Shown here: positions 12,850-23,158 of the stretch, piece after piece
How positions within the stretch are numbered: the first letter of the stretch is position 1
Layout of the letters: each line of letters begins with the position of its first letter
The notes under the pieces: generated by a model
The model's input: the letters and a program-made list of their open reading frames with translations, nothing else
What the model was told of the DNA's origin: nothing
The model's database searches: none
Translations under genes and position numbers: made by a program
NCBI GenBank assembly: GCA_008638375.1
Contig: CM018052.1
Location: 30,884,239-30,948,238 of the forward strand
Source of the DNA: Nyssa sinensis
Lineage: Eukaryota > Streptophyta > Magnoliopsida > Cornales > Nyssaceae
Direction: 5' to 3'
Length of the DNA: 64,000 bases

Positions 12850-14910
12850 CTAAACCCATTTCAGCTTCATGGATGCTCGCATTTCTATAAACATGACCCA
12901 CCAGTCACCATCGGAGAAAGACTTTGTTGCCTTTATATACTGATCATAGTCCACATCTTCAAAACTATTCAATGCATCCATACAAGCTTGAATTGAGTAC
13001 CGATCTTTTAAGTTAGAGGAAGCTTCAACAGCAGTGGTATTGCCTTCTATTTGCTTCTTGCGGGCATTAGCAAAATTTGTAAATGCTTCCAATACGATGT
13101 CCATACTGGACACCTTACTACATTTACTAGCTTTACCACTTAATTGCCCACTAGCAGCACATTTACCACTGCTGGAAAGACATTTTCCAGCCAACGGAAA
13201 GTCATCTGGCATACCGGTATTATGAATGTCGTGAGCCGCACCCCCCATAAATTCCTCCTCTAAATCCCTCTCCTCATCTGAATTTGGTGGCAACTGGGAT
13301 GATGACCTGGCTAAAGACCCACTTGCGTTGGTATTGTTGAAAATTATACACAGTAAATTATAATGTTCACACCCTTTGCGTCAAAATTGGCGTGCTTTAG
13401 GATGCGTCTACATACGTGAAATGGCAACATGTTAACCAACATATCTACAAACTTCGGACCGAGAAAAAATTGACTTTTATGGGGATAAAAATTAGATTGC
13501 AGTAGATACCTGAAGATGCCTCTGACATACGTCTTCAGTGGCAGTGACAGTGTTTGTTTCAAGATCCCAACCAAATCCAGAAACGTTTGGCCCCAACAGT
13601 GTTTTGAACTCCCGATATTTCATTTTAAGCCGACTGTACTTTGTTTTCAATTTTTGCACCGTGTACCGCTTGCCAAACAAATTAAAAAGTTGTTCGTCTA
13701 CCTTCTACCACACACAGTTATTAAAACTATTGTTCTGTACAGGGTTCTTTTGAACCTCATCCACCATCATTCTTATAAATGCTTCCTCCAACCTTGGAGG
13801 CCAGTTCACAGAATCTTCAAATTCATCGAATTGTTTCGACATCTAAAGCAATTGTGGTAATTAGTGAAGATAATTTGTGTATACAAAGCAGTAATTACAC
13901 ATTATAGTTCAGTCAAACACAGTCAATTATTGCAATCCCCAAAGTAATAATAAAAAAAAAATCTTTGGATTTTACAAACTTGTTTCACCCAATATGTCAA
14001 TCACTAAAGTTTTCTACTTGAAATCCTTTCATGTACAATCTTAGCCTATGAACTCATGCAAGTGTGGTCATATATTGTTGATAAAAAATTCATGGAATGA
14101 CATAATATATCAACCAAAAAAAAAAAACCAAAACAGATAATAATGTAGTGATAATCTACAAAGAAAAAAAAAATTATTCTCATATTTGAATTTTGTAAAA
14201 AGTTTGGCATGAAGCCCATATGTCCAGGAAAACAAGAAAAATCATGGAATCATGTTATGGTAAAAACAAGAAGCAAAAAAAAAGAGTGATTCAGATTTCA
14301 GCCTTTCCCAATGTTGGAAAATGTTCAGTTAAGATGTTGTTGCCAAGTAATTAAGATTTAAGAATGCCAACAGTGCCCAACTCTACGTTTTAATTTATGA
14401 AAAATTTTTTCCATCTTCTTTAGTGACAATTGTTGATTTGTCTTCCCAAAAAACTTGCTGGCAAAATTTTTTTTTCTCAGTGGGAATTTATTTGACTACT
14501 CAAGTGATGGTTCAAATAAGGTTACTGATTTGTATAATTTTTAACAGGGTAAATCATGCAAGGGGCATGAAATGGCAGTGAAGAGGCTTTCTAAAAGATC
14601 TGGACAAGGGCTCCTGGAGTTCAGAAATGAGACAATATTAATAGCCAAACTCCAGCACCGAAATCTTGTTAAACAGCCTTTCCCAAAGCATGTAATACGA
14701 TTTGTATATATTTATATATATTCCATATTGAATGATATATGAATGACAGGGGTTGCGATAGTTCATGCTGGAAAAAAAAAAATTGATCAGGAGTTTTCAT
14801 ACCTTCTTGAACGGTAATGGTGGTACTGGGACTTGGTTCTCATCGGTGTAGCTATGCTCGGTATCGTCTATAGCTTCTGCTTGCTTTCTTTTTTGCCTTC
14901 TTGTTAGCAT
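12850..14910 (-). pseudogene. PIF/Harbinger ORF1, Myb/SANT-like DNA-binding protein, pseudogene
   Basis: Three exons fit on the minus strand: 14910-14803 (36 codons, ending at a GTATGA donor), 13842-13510 and 13407-12850. All junctions are phase 0, giving 332 codons. Exon 2 holds the Myb/SANT-like domain: NWPPRLEEAFIRMM, then the Trp-Lys region, LKTKYSRLKMKYREF and a GFGWD motif. Exon 3 starts with THPKARQF and continues to KGCEHYNLLCIIF, then an acidic linker and a C-terminal helix region. In PIF elements this protein binds the transposon ends and partners the transposase. Two in-frame stops break it. One is TAG right after the conserved CVW (about 13708). The other is TGA after HPKARQF (about 13384), most simply a CGA-to-TGA change. 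The intron between exons 1 and 2 holds a foreign kinase fragment. Confidence 0.75.
14548..14673 (+). pseudogene. Receptor-like kinase (SRK/CRK type) kinase-domain exon fragment
   Basis: After an intact acceptor-like TTTTTAACAG the frame reads [19 protein letters not shown], followed by an [18 protein letters not shown] segment. This is the N-lobe of an S-locus or cysteine-rich receptor-like kinase. It includes the beta-3 Lys (AVK) and the alpha-C Glu (FRNE). Similarity stops after HRNLVK and no other kinase exons are nearby. The piece is on the opposite strand to the PIF genes and lies inside the ORF1 intron. It is either a gene scrap captured by the element or a later insertion. Confidence 0.75.
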
Positions 14911-15189
14911 TAGAGATGTGAAGATCATTGGTGGCTTCGTCGGTGGGTGCGAGAGAAAAGGGTGGAACGAGATCTAGATCTCGGATAAAAGGAACTGCAG
15001 AAGACGTTTATTCAGATCTTGGAACGAGATCTTCAAATCTATACACCAAAACCAGTTTTTCTCAAGTTTAACGAGATCTTCAAATCGGGCCAAGAAATGG
15101 ATAGAAAACGCAAACAAGAGGCAGAGAGAATGAGTCGGTGGGTGATACAATCGTGGCGATGTAAGAGATTGACGGTGTTGATTATCGCT

Positions 15190-15191
<2 letters not shown>

Positions 15192-15231
<40 letters not shown>
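15192..15231. repeat. (GA)n microsatellite
   Basis: About 20 GA units in the upstream part of the PIF element, 5' of ORF1 exon 1 in its direction of transcription. Confidence 0.9.
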
Positions 15232-15233
<2 letters not shown>

Positions 15234-15519
15234 AAGTAGAAGTCTTTGAAGTTGGATGAGAGACTGTGAGAGAGATAGTGAATAGTGTCGGTGGGTGTTC
15301 AATGGAAATAAATTCAAATCAATACAACTGTGAATAGCTTTAAGTTTATCTGAGTATAAAGAGATTTGATGGAGACAAGTTGAAGATATTTTCAGATATG
15401 GCATAGGAAAGAGTTGAAAAAGTGGTTTGAATATAACTTGGATACAACGTATCCAAACACTTTTTTGAAAAAAGTGATTTCTGAAACTCAGTTTGAGTTT
15501 CTATCCAACCAGGGCCTAC

Positions 15520-15905
15520 TATTTTGACTAGAAAATTATAACTACTATTTTTATCATAATTCTAATAAAATAAATACTACTAATTCAAATAAAAAATTGT
15601 TAATTACTAGATTTCTTATACTATATAATCTTAATAAAACTAGAGAAATTAGGAATAAATTAAAATTGAAAACTAAATAATCTTAATACAATTCTAAACT
15701 AAATATCTTTATTTTTAAAGTATCATATATTTTCCTACATCAAATTGTACTATAGAAAATGTTATATTTTTTTCTGACTTTTTTTATAATAAATTTAAGC
15801 TTGTGTGTGTTGAATATAGATAATAATAGATTTAATCGTATTATTGTTTTAATAATAGGTTTAAGTTTACGTCTGTGTTGAATGTGTGTAATAAGCAACG
15901 AGCAT
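15520..15905. other. AT-rich spacer, host repeat continuing from the PIF right flank
   Basis: No gene is seen. The first 70 bases continue the insertion-site repeat that is also present near 2376-2430. The rest is AT-rich with no recognisable feature. Confidence 0.5.
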
Positions 15906-16213
15906 TTGAATTTAGGGTAAATTACACCTACCTCTCCTAAGATTTTTGACAATTACAGAAACCTCCCCTATACTTTCTGAAATAATACTGTTCCCCTTCT
16001 AGTTTCGATGTCTATAACAGATTTTCCCCTACCGTCAATGACTGTTAATTGACCTAACGCCATTTGATGATGTAAGCAATTTTTTTTTTAATCTAAATGC
16101 CAATTTTACCCCTTACAAGTCATGGTTAAATGACAAAACTACCATCACTTTAATAATAATTCTTTTAATTAAATGGTATTACGTTAAAAAATGAAAACAA
16201 TGAGATGAACATG

Positions 16214-16214
<1 letters not shown>

Positions 16215-16266
<52 letters not shown>
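16215..16266. repeat. (TA)n microsatellite
   Basis: About 26 uninterrupted TA units inside the MULE-like element. Confidence 0.9.
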
Positions 16267-16268
<2 letters not shown>

Positions 16269-16631
16269 TGGAGTATGAGATATATATACCGATTGCCCCA
16301 ACGAGAATGAAGCTCAAGAATCAGAAGTTGTTCCTCAAGAATCATATGGCGTCAATCTGATCATAACCCAAGAAAATTGATTAAGAAATTGCTATTGCAA
16401 ACTAAAGTTTTTCATGCTAGATTAAGAGAAAGAGAATTTGGAGTTTAGCCCATGGAAGACATATCATTGAAACAAACCCATTTCAACCAGAAGAGTTGCA
16501 GAAACATGGAAAAAAACTAGATGATTTGAGTTTTCAAGTTGTTGTTTGGCAAATTTGGAATTACAGATGAATATGGATAACTGTGATATATATATATATA
16601 TGTATGTGTGTGTGTCAGTGTGTGTAATTAC

Positions 16632-16788
16632 CTGCACAATGGGAGAGAGAATTCCAGCGGCCTTCGCCATTGTTAGTGATGTAATTGATGAGGGTGAGGT
16701 CTTCCTCGACAGTCCATGGACCTCTCCTCAGGTCCATCTCTTCTTCACTTTGAATGGCAAAGTTGCAACCTCTATCATTAACATCCAT
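16632..16788 (-). pseudogene. R2R3-MYB transcription factor, exon 1 fragment
   Basis: Read leftwards from ATG at 16788, the 52 codons plus one base include MDLRRGPWTVEEDLTLINYI followed by GEGRWNSLSHCAG. This is the first repeat (R2) of a plant R2R3-MYB, with its first two regular Trp residues. The exon ends at GCAG/GTAATTAC, the normal first-intron position just before the GLKRTGKSCRLRW segment. The form is close to the MYB2/62/78/108/116 group as I remember it. No exon 2 in the correct orientation follows. The piece lies inside a MULE-type element, so it is a captured fragment rather than a working gene. Confidence 0.8.
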
Positions 16789-17521
16789 TTCCCGTAAATG
16801 GAGTCTGATTGATTGGTACAAAATGGCTCTGATTGATTAGAGATATGGCTCGCCGGACACTGGATCGAGTTTTGGGTGTGCGATCATGGTGGAACTTTAT
16901 GGGGCTGTGTTGTGCTTGCTTTTGTTAACCCATTGATTGGTACAAAGTGACCTTACTTTTTTAACCCATTTATTGTTTCCTCTCTCTGCTTCTCTCTCTA
17001 CCTCTCTTTGCATCTCTCAATACCTCTCTCTGTAAATTTCAAATTTCTTTCAACAGTAATGGATTCTCAACTCAAGTATGACGATCATCTTTGTTGTATT
17101 CTCTCAAACCAATTGATGGTAAATATGGAGACATTCAAAAGTCACCGAGAAAGTAGACGGCGAATGCTACGGTTTCTTCAGGAAGTTCATCAATGTAGGC
17201 AGAGGCAGTGGTGATTGTTGGTGCGTCGTTGATGGAGGCCATGGTGGTGATTCTCTCACTTCTCTCTGCTTTCTACGTCTCCGTGCTTCCTCGGGCGTAA
17301 AAGAGGAGGAGTGATACAGGGTTACGACAGAGAAATTGAGAGAGAGGAGTGACACAGGGTAAAATAAAATATAAAAGATAAAATAATAAATGAACAAATT
17401 TTGTTAACGGCATTTAAGAAATAGTGCTGATGAGAGATAGTATTATTTCAAAAAATATAAGAGAGATTTTTATAATTATCAAAAATTTTAAAAAATATAA
17501 GTGTAATTATTCTTGAATGTA

Positions 17522-17784
17522 AGATTTGAAAGTTGTTTTCAAAAATAATGATGTAAAAGCAGGATGGTAACTTCTAATTTTTATTATTATAGATATAGAT
17601 ATATATATATATTTAATATATAATAATACATTGGAAATATAATTGATAAAAAACCACATTCATTGAATCTTATTGAAAAGTATTGATTCAATGGAACTTC
17701 TTATATTCCTTGAAACAAACGATACGGCCAACTCATGAAATCAAATTTTTTGTTCTATACGGCCTAGTCGATTTATTGGCAATC
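17522..17784. other. Upstream edge of array unit 1
   Basis: No gene is seen. The stretch holds an AT microsatellite near 17595 and a TTGATTCAATGGAACTTC block at about 17683 with flanking sequence shared with 30440-30545 of unit 4. Confidence 0.5.
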
Positions 17785-18170
17785 AAATTTGAGACAAAAA
17801 GATAAACAACGGACAAAGCCGGCTGGCCACGTCCCACCTTGACTGATTCCTTTTACTAGGAAATTTGACCCAAAAAGATAAGCAACGGACAAAGCCGCCT
17901 GGCCACGTCCCACCGCGACTGACTCCTTTTACTAGGAAATTTGACCCAAAAAGATAAGCAACGGACAAAACCGCCTAGCCACGTCCCACCCTGACTGACT
18001 CCTTTTACTAGGAAATTTGACCCAAAATGATAAGCAATGGACAAAACCGCCTAGCCACATCCCACCCTGACTGACTCCTTTTACTAGGAAATTTGACCCA
18101 AAATGATAAGCAATGGACAAAACCGCCTAGCCACATCCCACCCTGACTTGACTCCTTTTACTAAGAAATT
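17785..18170. repeat. 76-bp tandem repeat, about 5 copies, with ACGT cores
   Basis: Five successive copies of a 76-bp unit are visible. Each contains AAGATAAGCAACGGACAAA (or a close variant), a CCACGTCCC or CCACATCCC core, and CTCCTTTTACTAGG. Units 2, 3 and 4 of the small-gene array have this block only once (about 21155-21200, 26960-27015 and 31473-31530). Overlapping open frames of about 60 codons run through it on the minus strand. They result from the repeat period and are not genes. Confidence 0.9.
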
Positions 18171-18311
18171 TTTATATACTATATATATGATAAAATATAA
18201 TTAAAAAAATATAAAATTATATAATGTATCAAACTCATGAAAAAATAAACCTCTTTAACGGGCAACCAACAAAATTGAATATCCCCTTTCATTGGCAACC
18301 AACAAGATTAC

Positions 18312-18317
18312 CACGTG
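18312..18317. promoter_or_regulatory. Distal CACGTG (G-box) block, array unit 1
   Basis: A palindromic CACGTG follows the shared CAACCAACAA block about 1.07 kb upstream of the small gene. The same arrangement is found in the other three units. Binding by bZIP or bHLH factors is possible from the family of such sites, but is inference. Confidence 0.4.
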
Positions 18318-18339
18318 ATTTTTGTGTGACATGATATAT

Positions 18340-19140
18340 ATATATATATATATCAAATTAATAAAGAGGTCTTTCTTTAGTTTAATGCAACTTTGAAAGA
18401 TTATCATCATCTTGACAACTCGTCGGTTCTGCTTAAAATACAAAATTATCCTTTATCTTGAGATTACAACAGTACCCTTATGTCTTCCCTTTGTAGACTG
18501 TTGATGTGTACTCCAATAATTCATGTTCTACAATATTTGCCACTGCTCCTTGTTATATTCTAACGGTTTTTTAGGGAGGTTAGATTTTTTAAAAAAAAAA
18601 ATACAAAAAATTTCTTAAAATAATTTTTTTAATTCAAAAAATTCATGATAAATTTTTTGGTATTTAAAAGATTCAAAGAATAAATTTTTACTTCAAAAAA
18701 AATCTAACTATAAACTTCTACCTTTACACTGTTAAAAAACTTACATATTAAAAAAATTATTTTAGTTTAATCAGTAATATTTTTTAATGATGTTAAAATA
18801 GAAATTAAAAATTAGACTTTTGTATTAAAAATTTATTTTTTGTATCTTTTAGATAAAAATGTTTCATGAATTTTTTGGATTGAAATTTTTATTTTAAGAA
18901 CTCTTTAGTATTTTTATCAAAAATTTAAATTTTTTTTTTTAAATTTGAGAAAAAAATTATTTTTTTAAAATTTATCAAACTAAAAGAGTTCTACGACTAG
19001 GTCGTAGTTTTGCAACTAAAAATTATTTATTTTATTTATTTATTTTATTAATTACATAAGGGCAATATCAATTGATTGAAACCATACCCAAAAAACAAAT
19101 GCAGTTTGAGTATTTAATGTGAAGTGTGAACAGAACTTTT
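18340..19140. other. AT-rich upstream region of array gene 1
   Basis: No gene is seen. There is a TA microsatellite (18334-18353) and long A/T runs. It is the spacer between the distal block and the proximal promoter of the first small gene. Confidence 0.5.
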
Positions 19141-19157
19141 TTTTAAAGGAAAGTTAA

Positions 19158-19292
19158 TGTGAACGCATCAGGGTGAAGATCGTCAAACAAAGTCAATAGG
19201 CAATAAATAGTATATGTGATTAGGTGTACTTAGCCGCGGAAGTAATTTTTCCCAAAATTGGGGGCATTTCATTAATTTTGGCCTTTATATAT
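19158..19292 (+). promoter_or_regulatory. Proximal promoter of array gene 1: TGTGAACGCA motif and TATA box
   Basis: TGTGAACGCA lies at 19158-19167, followed by the conserved ATCGTCAAACA block. TTTATATAT (19284-19292) lies about 90 bp before the ATG, preceded by GGCC as in units 2 and 3. The same order is kept in all four paralogues. The TATA call is by position and conservation. Confidence 0.6.
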
Positions 19293-19381
19293 CCCCAACA
19301 TTGCGCCGCACTGAATACTTTCACCCAACCCAGTGGCGCACCCTTCAAACTTCAGACTTGAGCTTGAGAGGGCGATTAGAT

Positions 19382-19564
19382 ATGGCAGGTGTAAGGAGAG
19401 GGATGATCAACGGTGGGAGCGTTTCCAGAGGATATAGTAGCCGTCCGATTCCGAAACGAGGTCAGGTGAAGGTGGCGATTGTGTTGGGCCTGCCTCACTC
19501 TTTTGCTTCAATCTTCTCTTTTGGTGCCCGTTCTCAACCGTGCCGGCCAACACAATTCTGTTAA
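19382..19564 (+). CDS. Small conserved protein, array copy 1 (60 aa)
   Basis: I do not recognise the function. The protein starts MAGVRRGMINGG, has a basic Pro-rich stretch (RPIPKRGQVK, residues 21-30), then a hydrophobic segment VAIVLGLPHSFASIFSFGA (31-49) and a short tail ending in Cys. An upstream in-frame ATG at 19301 exists. The start at 19382 is chosen because all four paralogues keep an ATG there and similarity begins at that point. Copy 1 differs from the others by a four-residue insertion (about RGYS, residues 16-19) and by Pro instead of Ala in the LAHS motif. Conserved 5' and 3' flanks and a TATA box indicate a real transcription unit. The hydrophobic part could be a membrane anchor or an amphipathic helix. 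Plant genomes are known to encode many such short proteins. Confidence 0.6.
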   Translation: MAGVRRGMINGGSVSRGYSSRPIPKRGQVKVAIVLGLPHSFASIFSFGARSQPCRPTQFC

Positions 19565-20215
19565 TATAGAGCGATATTATCGATCCTGAAGGAGGCTAAA
19601 CCCAACTTTGATCATGTAAAGAGAGAGAGAGAGACAGAGAGAGAGAGAGAAAGGAGTGTTGTGGATCTTGAAAAAGATCAATGGATCGTTGTAATGTACA
19701 GTGTAGAAATTGCAAAGATAATATGATGCCTCTCCTTTCCTTTTATTGGATCTCTTTTAGCTATTGTCTCACATTTATTATCATTCTGTTTTCCACCGTA
19801 GGATTTGAATAAGTTAGGTTTTCCATTTGGGACCGATATGGTGTGTGTAGAACTCATAGATATCAAATCAATCATCTTACACTCTCAAGCACGTGTTCCA
19901 TTAACTTTCTATACAAATACAAACACAAAAGTAGAAGGTATCCTATACATATTTTTTATATAAAGGAATTTAAATGTATAATCTATGTGAATAAATGAAA
20001 ATTTCCTAATTTTGTACCAACATACAATGGTGCAACGGGACAAAGGGAGCCACGTGCCCCTAAAAAAGAAAATTAGATATTTTATTTTTTATTACTAATT
20101 TTGCTTAAATTTTTTTTAACACAATAGAACTTGCCTCTCTAGTCTCAATTTATATATATATATATATATATATATATGAGTAACACTATCTTCATCTTAA
20201 CATTTTACTAAAAAA
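19565..20215. other. 3' flank of array gene 1 and spacer
   Basis: The first 300 bases are shared with the other copies: AGAGCGATATTA, a GA-rich tract, GATCTTGAAAAAGATCA and CAGTGTA..TTGC. This is probably the 3' UTR. Further on there is AT-rich DNA with a TA microsatellite (20152-20176). No other gene is seen. Confidence 0.5.
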
Positions 20216-20266
20216 TTTACCTGTTGACGTGGCTGCCCTTAGTGTTAATGAATTTAGTCTTTTGGT

Positions 20267-20450
20267 ACTAGTCATGTCAGGTGAGTTCAATAGGCTTAAT
20301 TGACCGGCATCCGCATATACCAAGACTAATCATGTCATGTAAGTTCAATAGACTTAATCGACTAGCACCTGCATATACCAAGACTAGTCATGTCATGTGA
20401 GTTCAATAGGCTTAATCGACTAGCACCCGCATATACCAAGAGGCTTAATT
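20267..20450. repeat. About 58-bp tandem repeat, 3 copies
   Basis: Three near-identical units are visible, each with CATATACCAAGACTA, TCATGTCA, GAGTTCAATAGGCTTAAT-like and CGACTAGCACC-like blocks. No coding role is seen. Confidence 0.8.
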
Positions 20451-21230
20451 GAGTAGGACTCGAACAACCACGTCAGCAGGTAAAAAAATTTGATAAAATT
20501 TTATGGTAAGGATAATATTACTATATATATATATTAATATTAATATGAAATCTCAAAATTTTGGATATTTTAATTTTTATTAGAATTTTTTTACAAAATA
20601 TGACTACATCCCAAAATTTTTTATATATTAATATAAATCTTCTATATTTTAACACTTTTAATTTGACTCAGCCAAACTAATATTTATAGGACAACCACCA
20701 CCAACAACAAATATAATATTCTAAATGATTATGTATTGAAAAAACTTGAGATTCCCTTATAATTTTAGATAATTATACGTATAATGAAGCTTGTAACACT
20801 AATAATATACTGATGTGGCATTAGAAAAATGAAACCATGGTTTAATTTTAATCATTTAGAATTAACAAAATTTTAAAACAAAAATAAAAATTTATATCAA
20901 GCTTTTGGCCATCTCATACAATAGACAAGAGAAACCCCAAAAGATGGATCATATGATCAAGTGGTCACTAAGTAACTGTCAAAATCAGACTTTGGACCAC
21001 TTGGTGAGAAATTGACCGTTCTACTCTAAACCATACCAAACAAATTAATTTATGCTATCAGAAAGTGTGAACGCAATGCTTAAAAAGTTAAAAACATGTA
21101 GTGTGAACGCAACCTGTCAAGATCTTATTTATTGGTCTTTGAAATTAAAGTAAAAGGCTAAGCAATGGACAAAAGCCGCCGTGGCCCACGTCCCCTTGTG
21201 ACTCCGTTTACAAGCAACCAACAAATTTCC

Positions 21231-21236
21231 CACGTG
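21231..21236. promoter_or_regulatory. Distal CACGTG (G-box) block, array unit 2
   Basis: CACGTG follows AAGCAATGGACAAA, a GCCCACGTCCCC core and CAACCAACAA. The same block is present in units 3 and 4. It lies about 1.9 kb upstream of the small gene. Confidence 0.4.
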
Positions 21237-21240
21237 ATCT

Positions 21241-21280
<40 letters not shown>

Positions 21281-22321
21281 ATATAAGTTTTACTTTAATT
21301 TGATGCAACTTTGAGAAAAGATCTTTGTTTACGGTTTTAAAAATAAATTTTTAATTTTAAAATACGGGATACGTATTTGTTAAGTTACTAATTTTAATTT
21401 TTTTAAATTTTTTATAATTTAGATTATTATATTTAAATACATTTTCACAATTTTAAAAAAATTAATTACAAGATTTTCTGAAATATTTTTAAAAAAATTA
21501 TACCCCAAGAGCAGCCACATCTTGACAATCATCAGTTGTTCTAAAAATAAAAAATTATAAAGTACCCTAATGTCCGTCTCTTTACACTTCTTTTTTGTTT
21601 TCTGTTCTGTTGTTAATTAGATGGGAAGAAGGCTCTCCAACTAAGAGTCTTTCAAGCACAACAGAAACCAAGTCTGCCATAGAAGTTAAGGTTCAAAATC
21701 ATCAACTTAAGAGTCTACTTTAACTCCTACATTTGCAAGAGAGTCAGCACATTGGCCCTTTTACACTCTTTTTAAATTCTTAATGTGCACTCCAAGAATT
21801 CATGTACAATATTACCTACTGCACCTTGTTATATTCTAAAATTTTTACTTTTATATTTGTATTATTACATGAATAAAAGCTAACAATTTATATATATATA
21901 TATATATTTTTAAGTTATAAACTTAGAACTAAGTATGTAGTGTATCATCAAATGATTTTTTGAGATAATTAGTACTTGTTTAGATGAGTTGAGAAAAAAT
22001 ACAGTTTAAGTTAAGTTGCGATTTGAATATGTAATTGTTGAAAAGTGTTGTTTGAATTAAGTTATTTAATATTTGGATGAATGGATATGATAAGTGCTTA
22101 AATGATATTATAGTATTTAGATTAGTTATTAATAAATGTCAATTAACTATTTTTTTGAAAAAGTTCCATTGAGAATTACTTTTTGAAAAAATTTATTTTG
22201 GGTTAAGTGCATATCCATTAAGTACGGCCAATAAGTTGAACCAAATACCTAACAAATTAGAAAAGTCTATTTTAAACTTGAAAAAACCATTAAGTGCAGT
22301 GAATAAGTAGAACAAAACATA

Positions 22322-22790
22322 GTCTTACACTACTTGACAATTACAAGAACCGTCTCTATATTTTTTGAAATTACACTCATTTATACAAATTTTCTCACCC
22401 TACAAACTCTGTCATGAATGGTATTAGGATTTCAACTAAATTTTTTTATATGACTAAAATATCTTATTTATTACCGTGACTTCCCTATCATTTCAAGATT
22501 CATACGAAAGTTCAGTATAATTAAACTTAAAAATAAAACGGTAAATTCATATTTTTTTTTAACATTTATTTCCTAAAATTTTTATCAGTAAAAGTCAGTA
22601 TAATATCAAAATTCACAATATACCTATAATTGTTAGATACTCATAGAGTCATAGAGATGTCACTATAATTATTTGATATTTTTTAATAAATAAATTTGTA
22701 AAATTATTATTTTATTAATAGCGTCATGCCGATTGAGAGGACAATAACATTAATTAAAGTAAGAAGAATATTATTTGTAATTGTTAAAAA
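22322..22790. mobile_element. MULE-type MITE, degenerate
   Basis: Ends of the AATTACA / TGTAATT type are visible (TTGACAATTACAAG, GAAATTACACTCA on the left; TTGTAATTGTTAAAA on the right), as in the better preserved element at 57128-57603. A copy lies at 27647-28115 in the duplicated unit, so it inserted before that duplication. Exact ends and target duplication are not clear. Confidence 0.45.
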
Positions 22791-22973
22791 AAAAAAAGAT
22801 TCATGAAATTTGCATAAAAAATTATCTATTTATTTTGTTAATTACATGTGTAATATATCAACTCACCTCCTGCTTTGAGAGTTGAAACCATACCAAAAAA
22901 GACAAATGCAGTTTGAGATTTAAATGTGAAGTGTGAACATAACTTTTTTTATTTCTGATAAGTTCAAAGCCAA

Positions 22974-23082
22974 TGTGAACGCATCAAGCATCAAGGTCAA
23001 GATCGTCAAACATAGATGATTAGGTATCGAAAGTAATTTTCCCCAAAACTATGGGTATTTTCATTATTTTGGCCTTTATATA
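22974..23082 (+). promoter_or_regulatory. Proximal promoter of array gene 2: TGTGAACGCA motif and TATA box
   Basis: TGTGAACGCA lies at 22974-22983 and TTTATATA at 23075-23082, about 77 bp before the ATG. The intervening GATCGTCAAACAT and GTAATTTTCCCCAAAACTAT blocks are nearly identical to unit 3. Confidence 0.6.
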
Positions 23083-23158
23083 CCGCACTCAACACTTCTC
23101 AGAGTATTCTGAATCAGAAACCACTACGCCAACGACAAGCTCAAGAGGTCGATTAGAG

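Larger units (their letters stand above)
4215..15516 (-). mobile_element. PIF/Harbinger DNA transposon, nested and defective
   Basis: The element is bounded by a 3-bp TAC duplication (4212-4214 and 15517-15519). Its ends are inverted but diverged: the left end starts GGTTGCGTTTAGCTAG and the right end, read inward, starts GGCCCTGGTTGGATAG. It carries both genes typical of the family on the minus strand, a Myb/SANT-like ORF1 (12850-14910) and a DDE transposase relic (4759-5656). The 11.3-kb length is well above the usual 4-6 kb, partly because a 4.3-kb solo LTR is nested at 7735-12008. Both genes are broken, so the copy cannot be autonomous. The empty-site copy near 2.3 kb supports the boundaries. 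Confidence 0.8.
15915..17512 (-). mobile_element. Pack-MULE-like element carrying a MYB exon
   Basis: The left end reads GGGTAAATTACACC and the right end, read inward, reads GAATAATTACAC. The similarity continues for about 80 bp on each side (TTTTTGACAATTACA / TTTTTGATAATTATA and TGAAATAATACTGT / TGAAATAATACTAT), so these are long terminal inverted repeats. The flanking 9-mers TTGAATTTA (15906-15914) and TTGAATGTA (17513-17521) match at 8 of 9 positions, the target duplication size of Mutator-like elements. No transposase is present. The interior holds exon 1 of an R2R3-MYB gene. Short MITEs with the same ends occur elsewhere in the window. Confidence 0.7.

Noticed and set aside
16460..16510. 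Possible inverted MYB exon 2 (AAGAGTTGCAGAAACATGG on the plus strand, like the KSCRLRW codons)
   Set aside because: Only about 20 bases look similar, the orientation is opposite to exon 1, and the frame stops at once. This is too weak to call.
17783..18120. Three overlapping 61-62 codon open frames on the minus strand with repeated LFGSNF and KGVSQGG-like strings
   Set aside because: They are three readings of the same 76-bp tandem repeat. The period is not a multiple of three, so successive frames look alike without being genes.
17785..18170. Possible CRISPR-like array
   Set aside because: The repeat units are contiguous 76-bp tandem copies with no unique spacers, and the DNA is plant nuclear.
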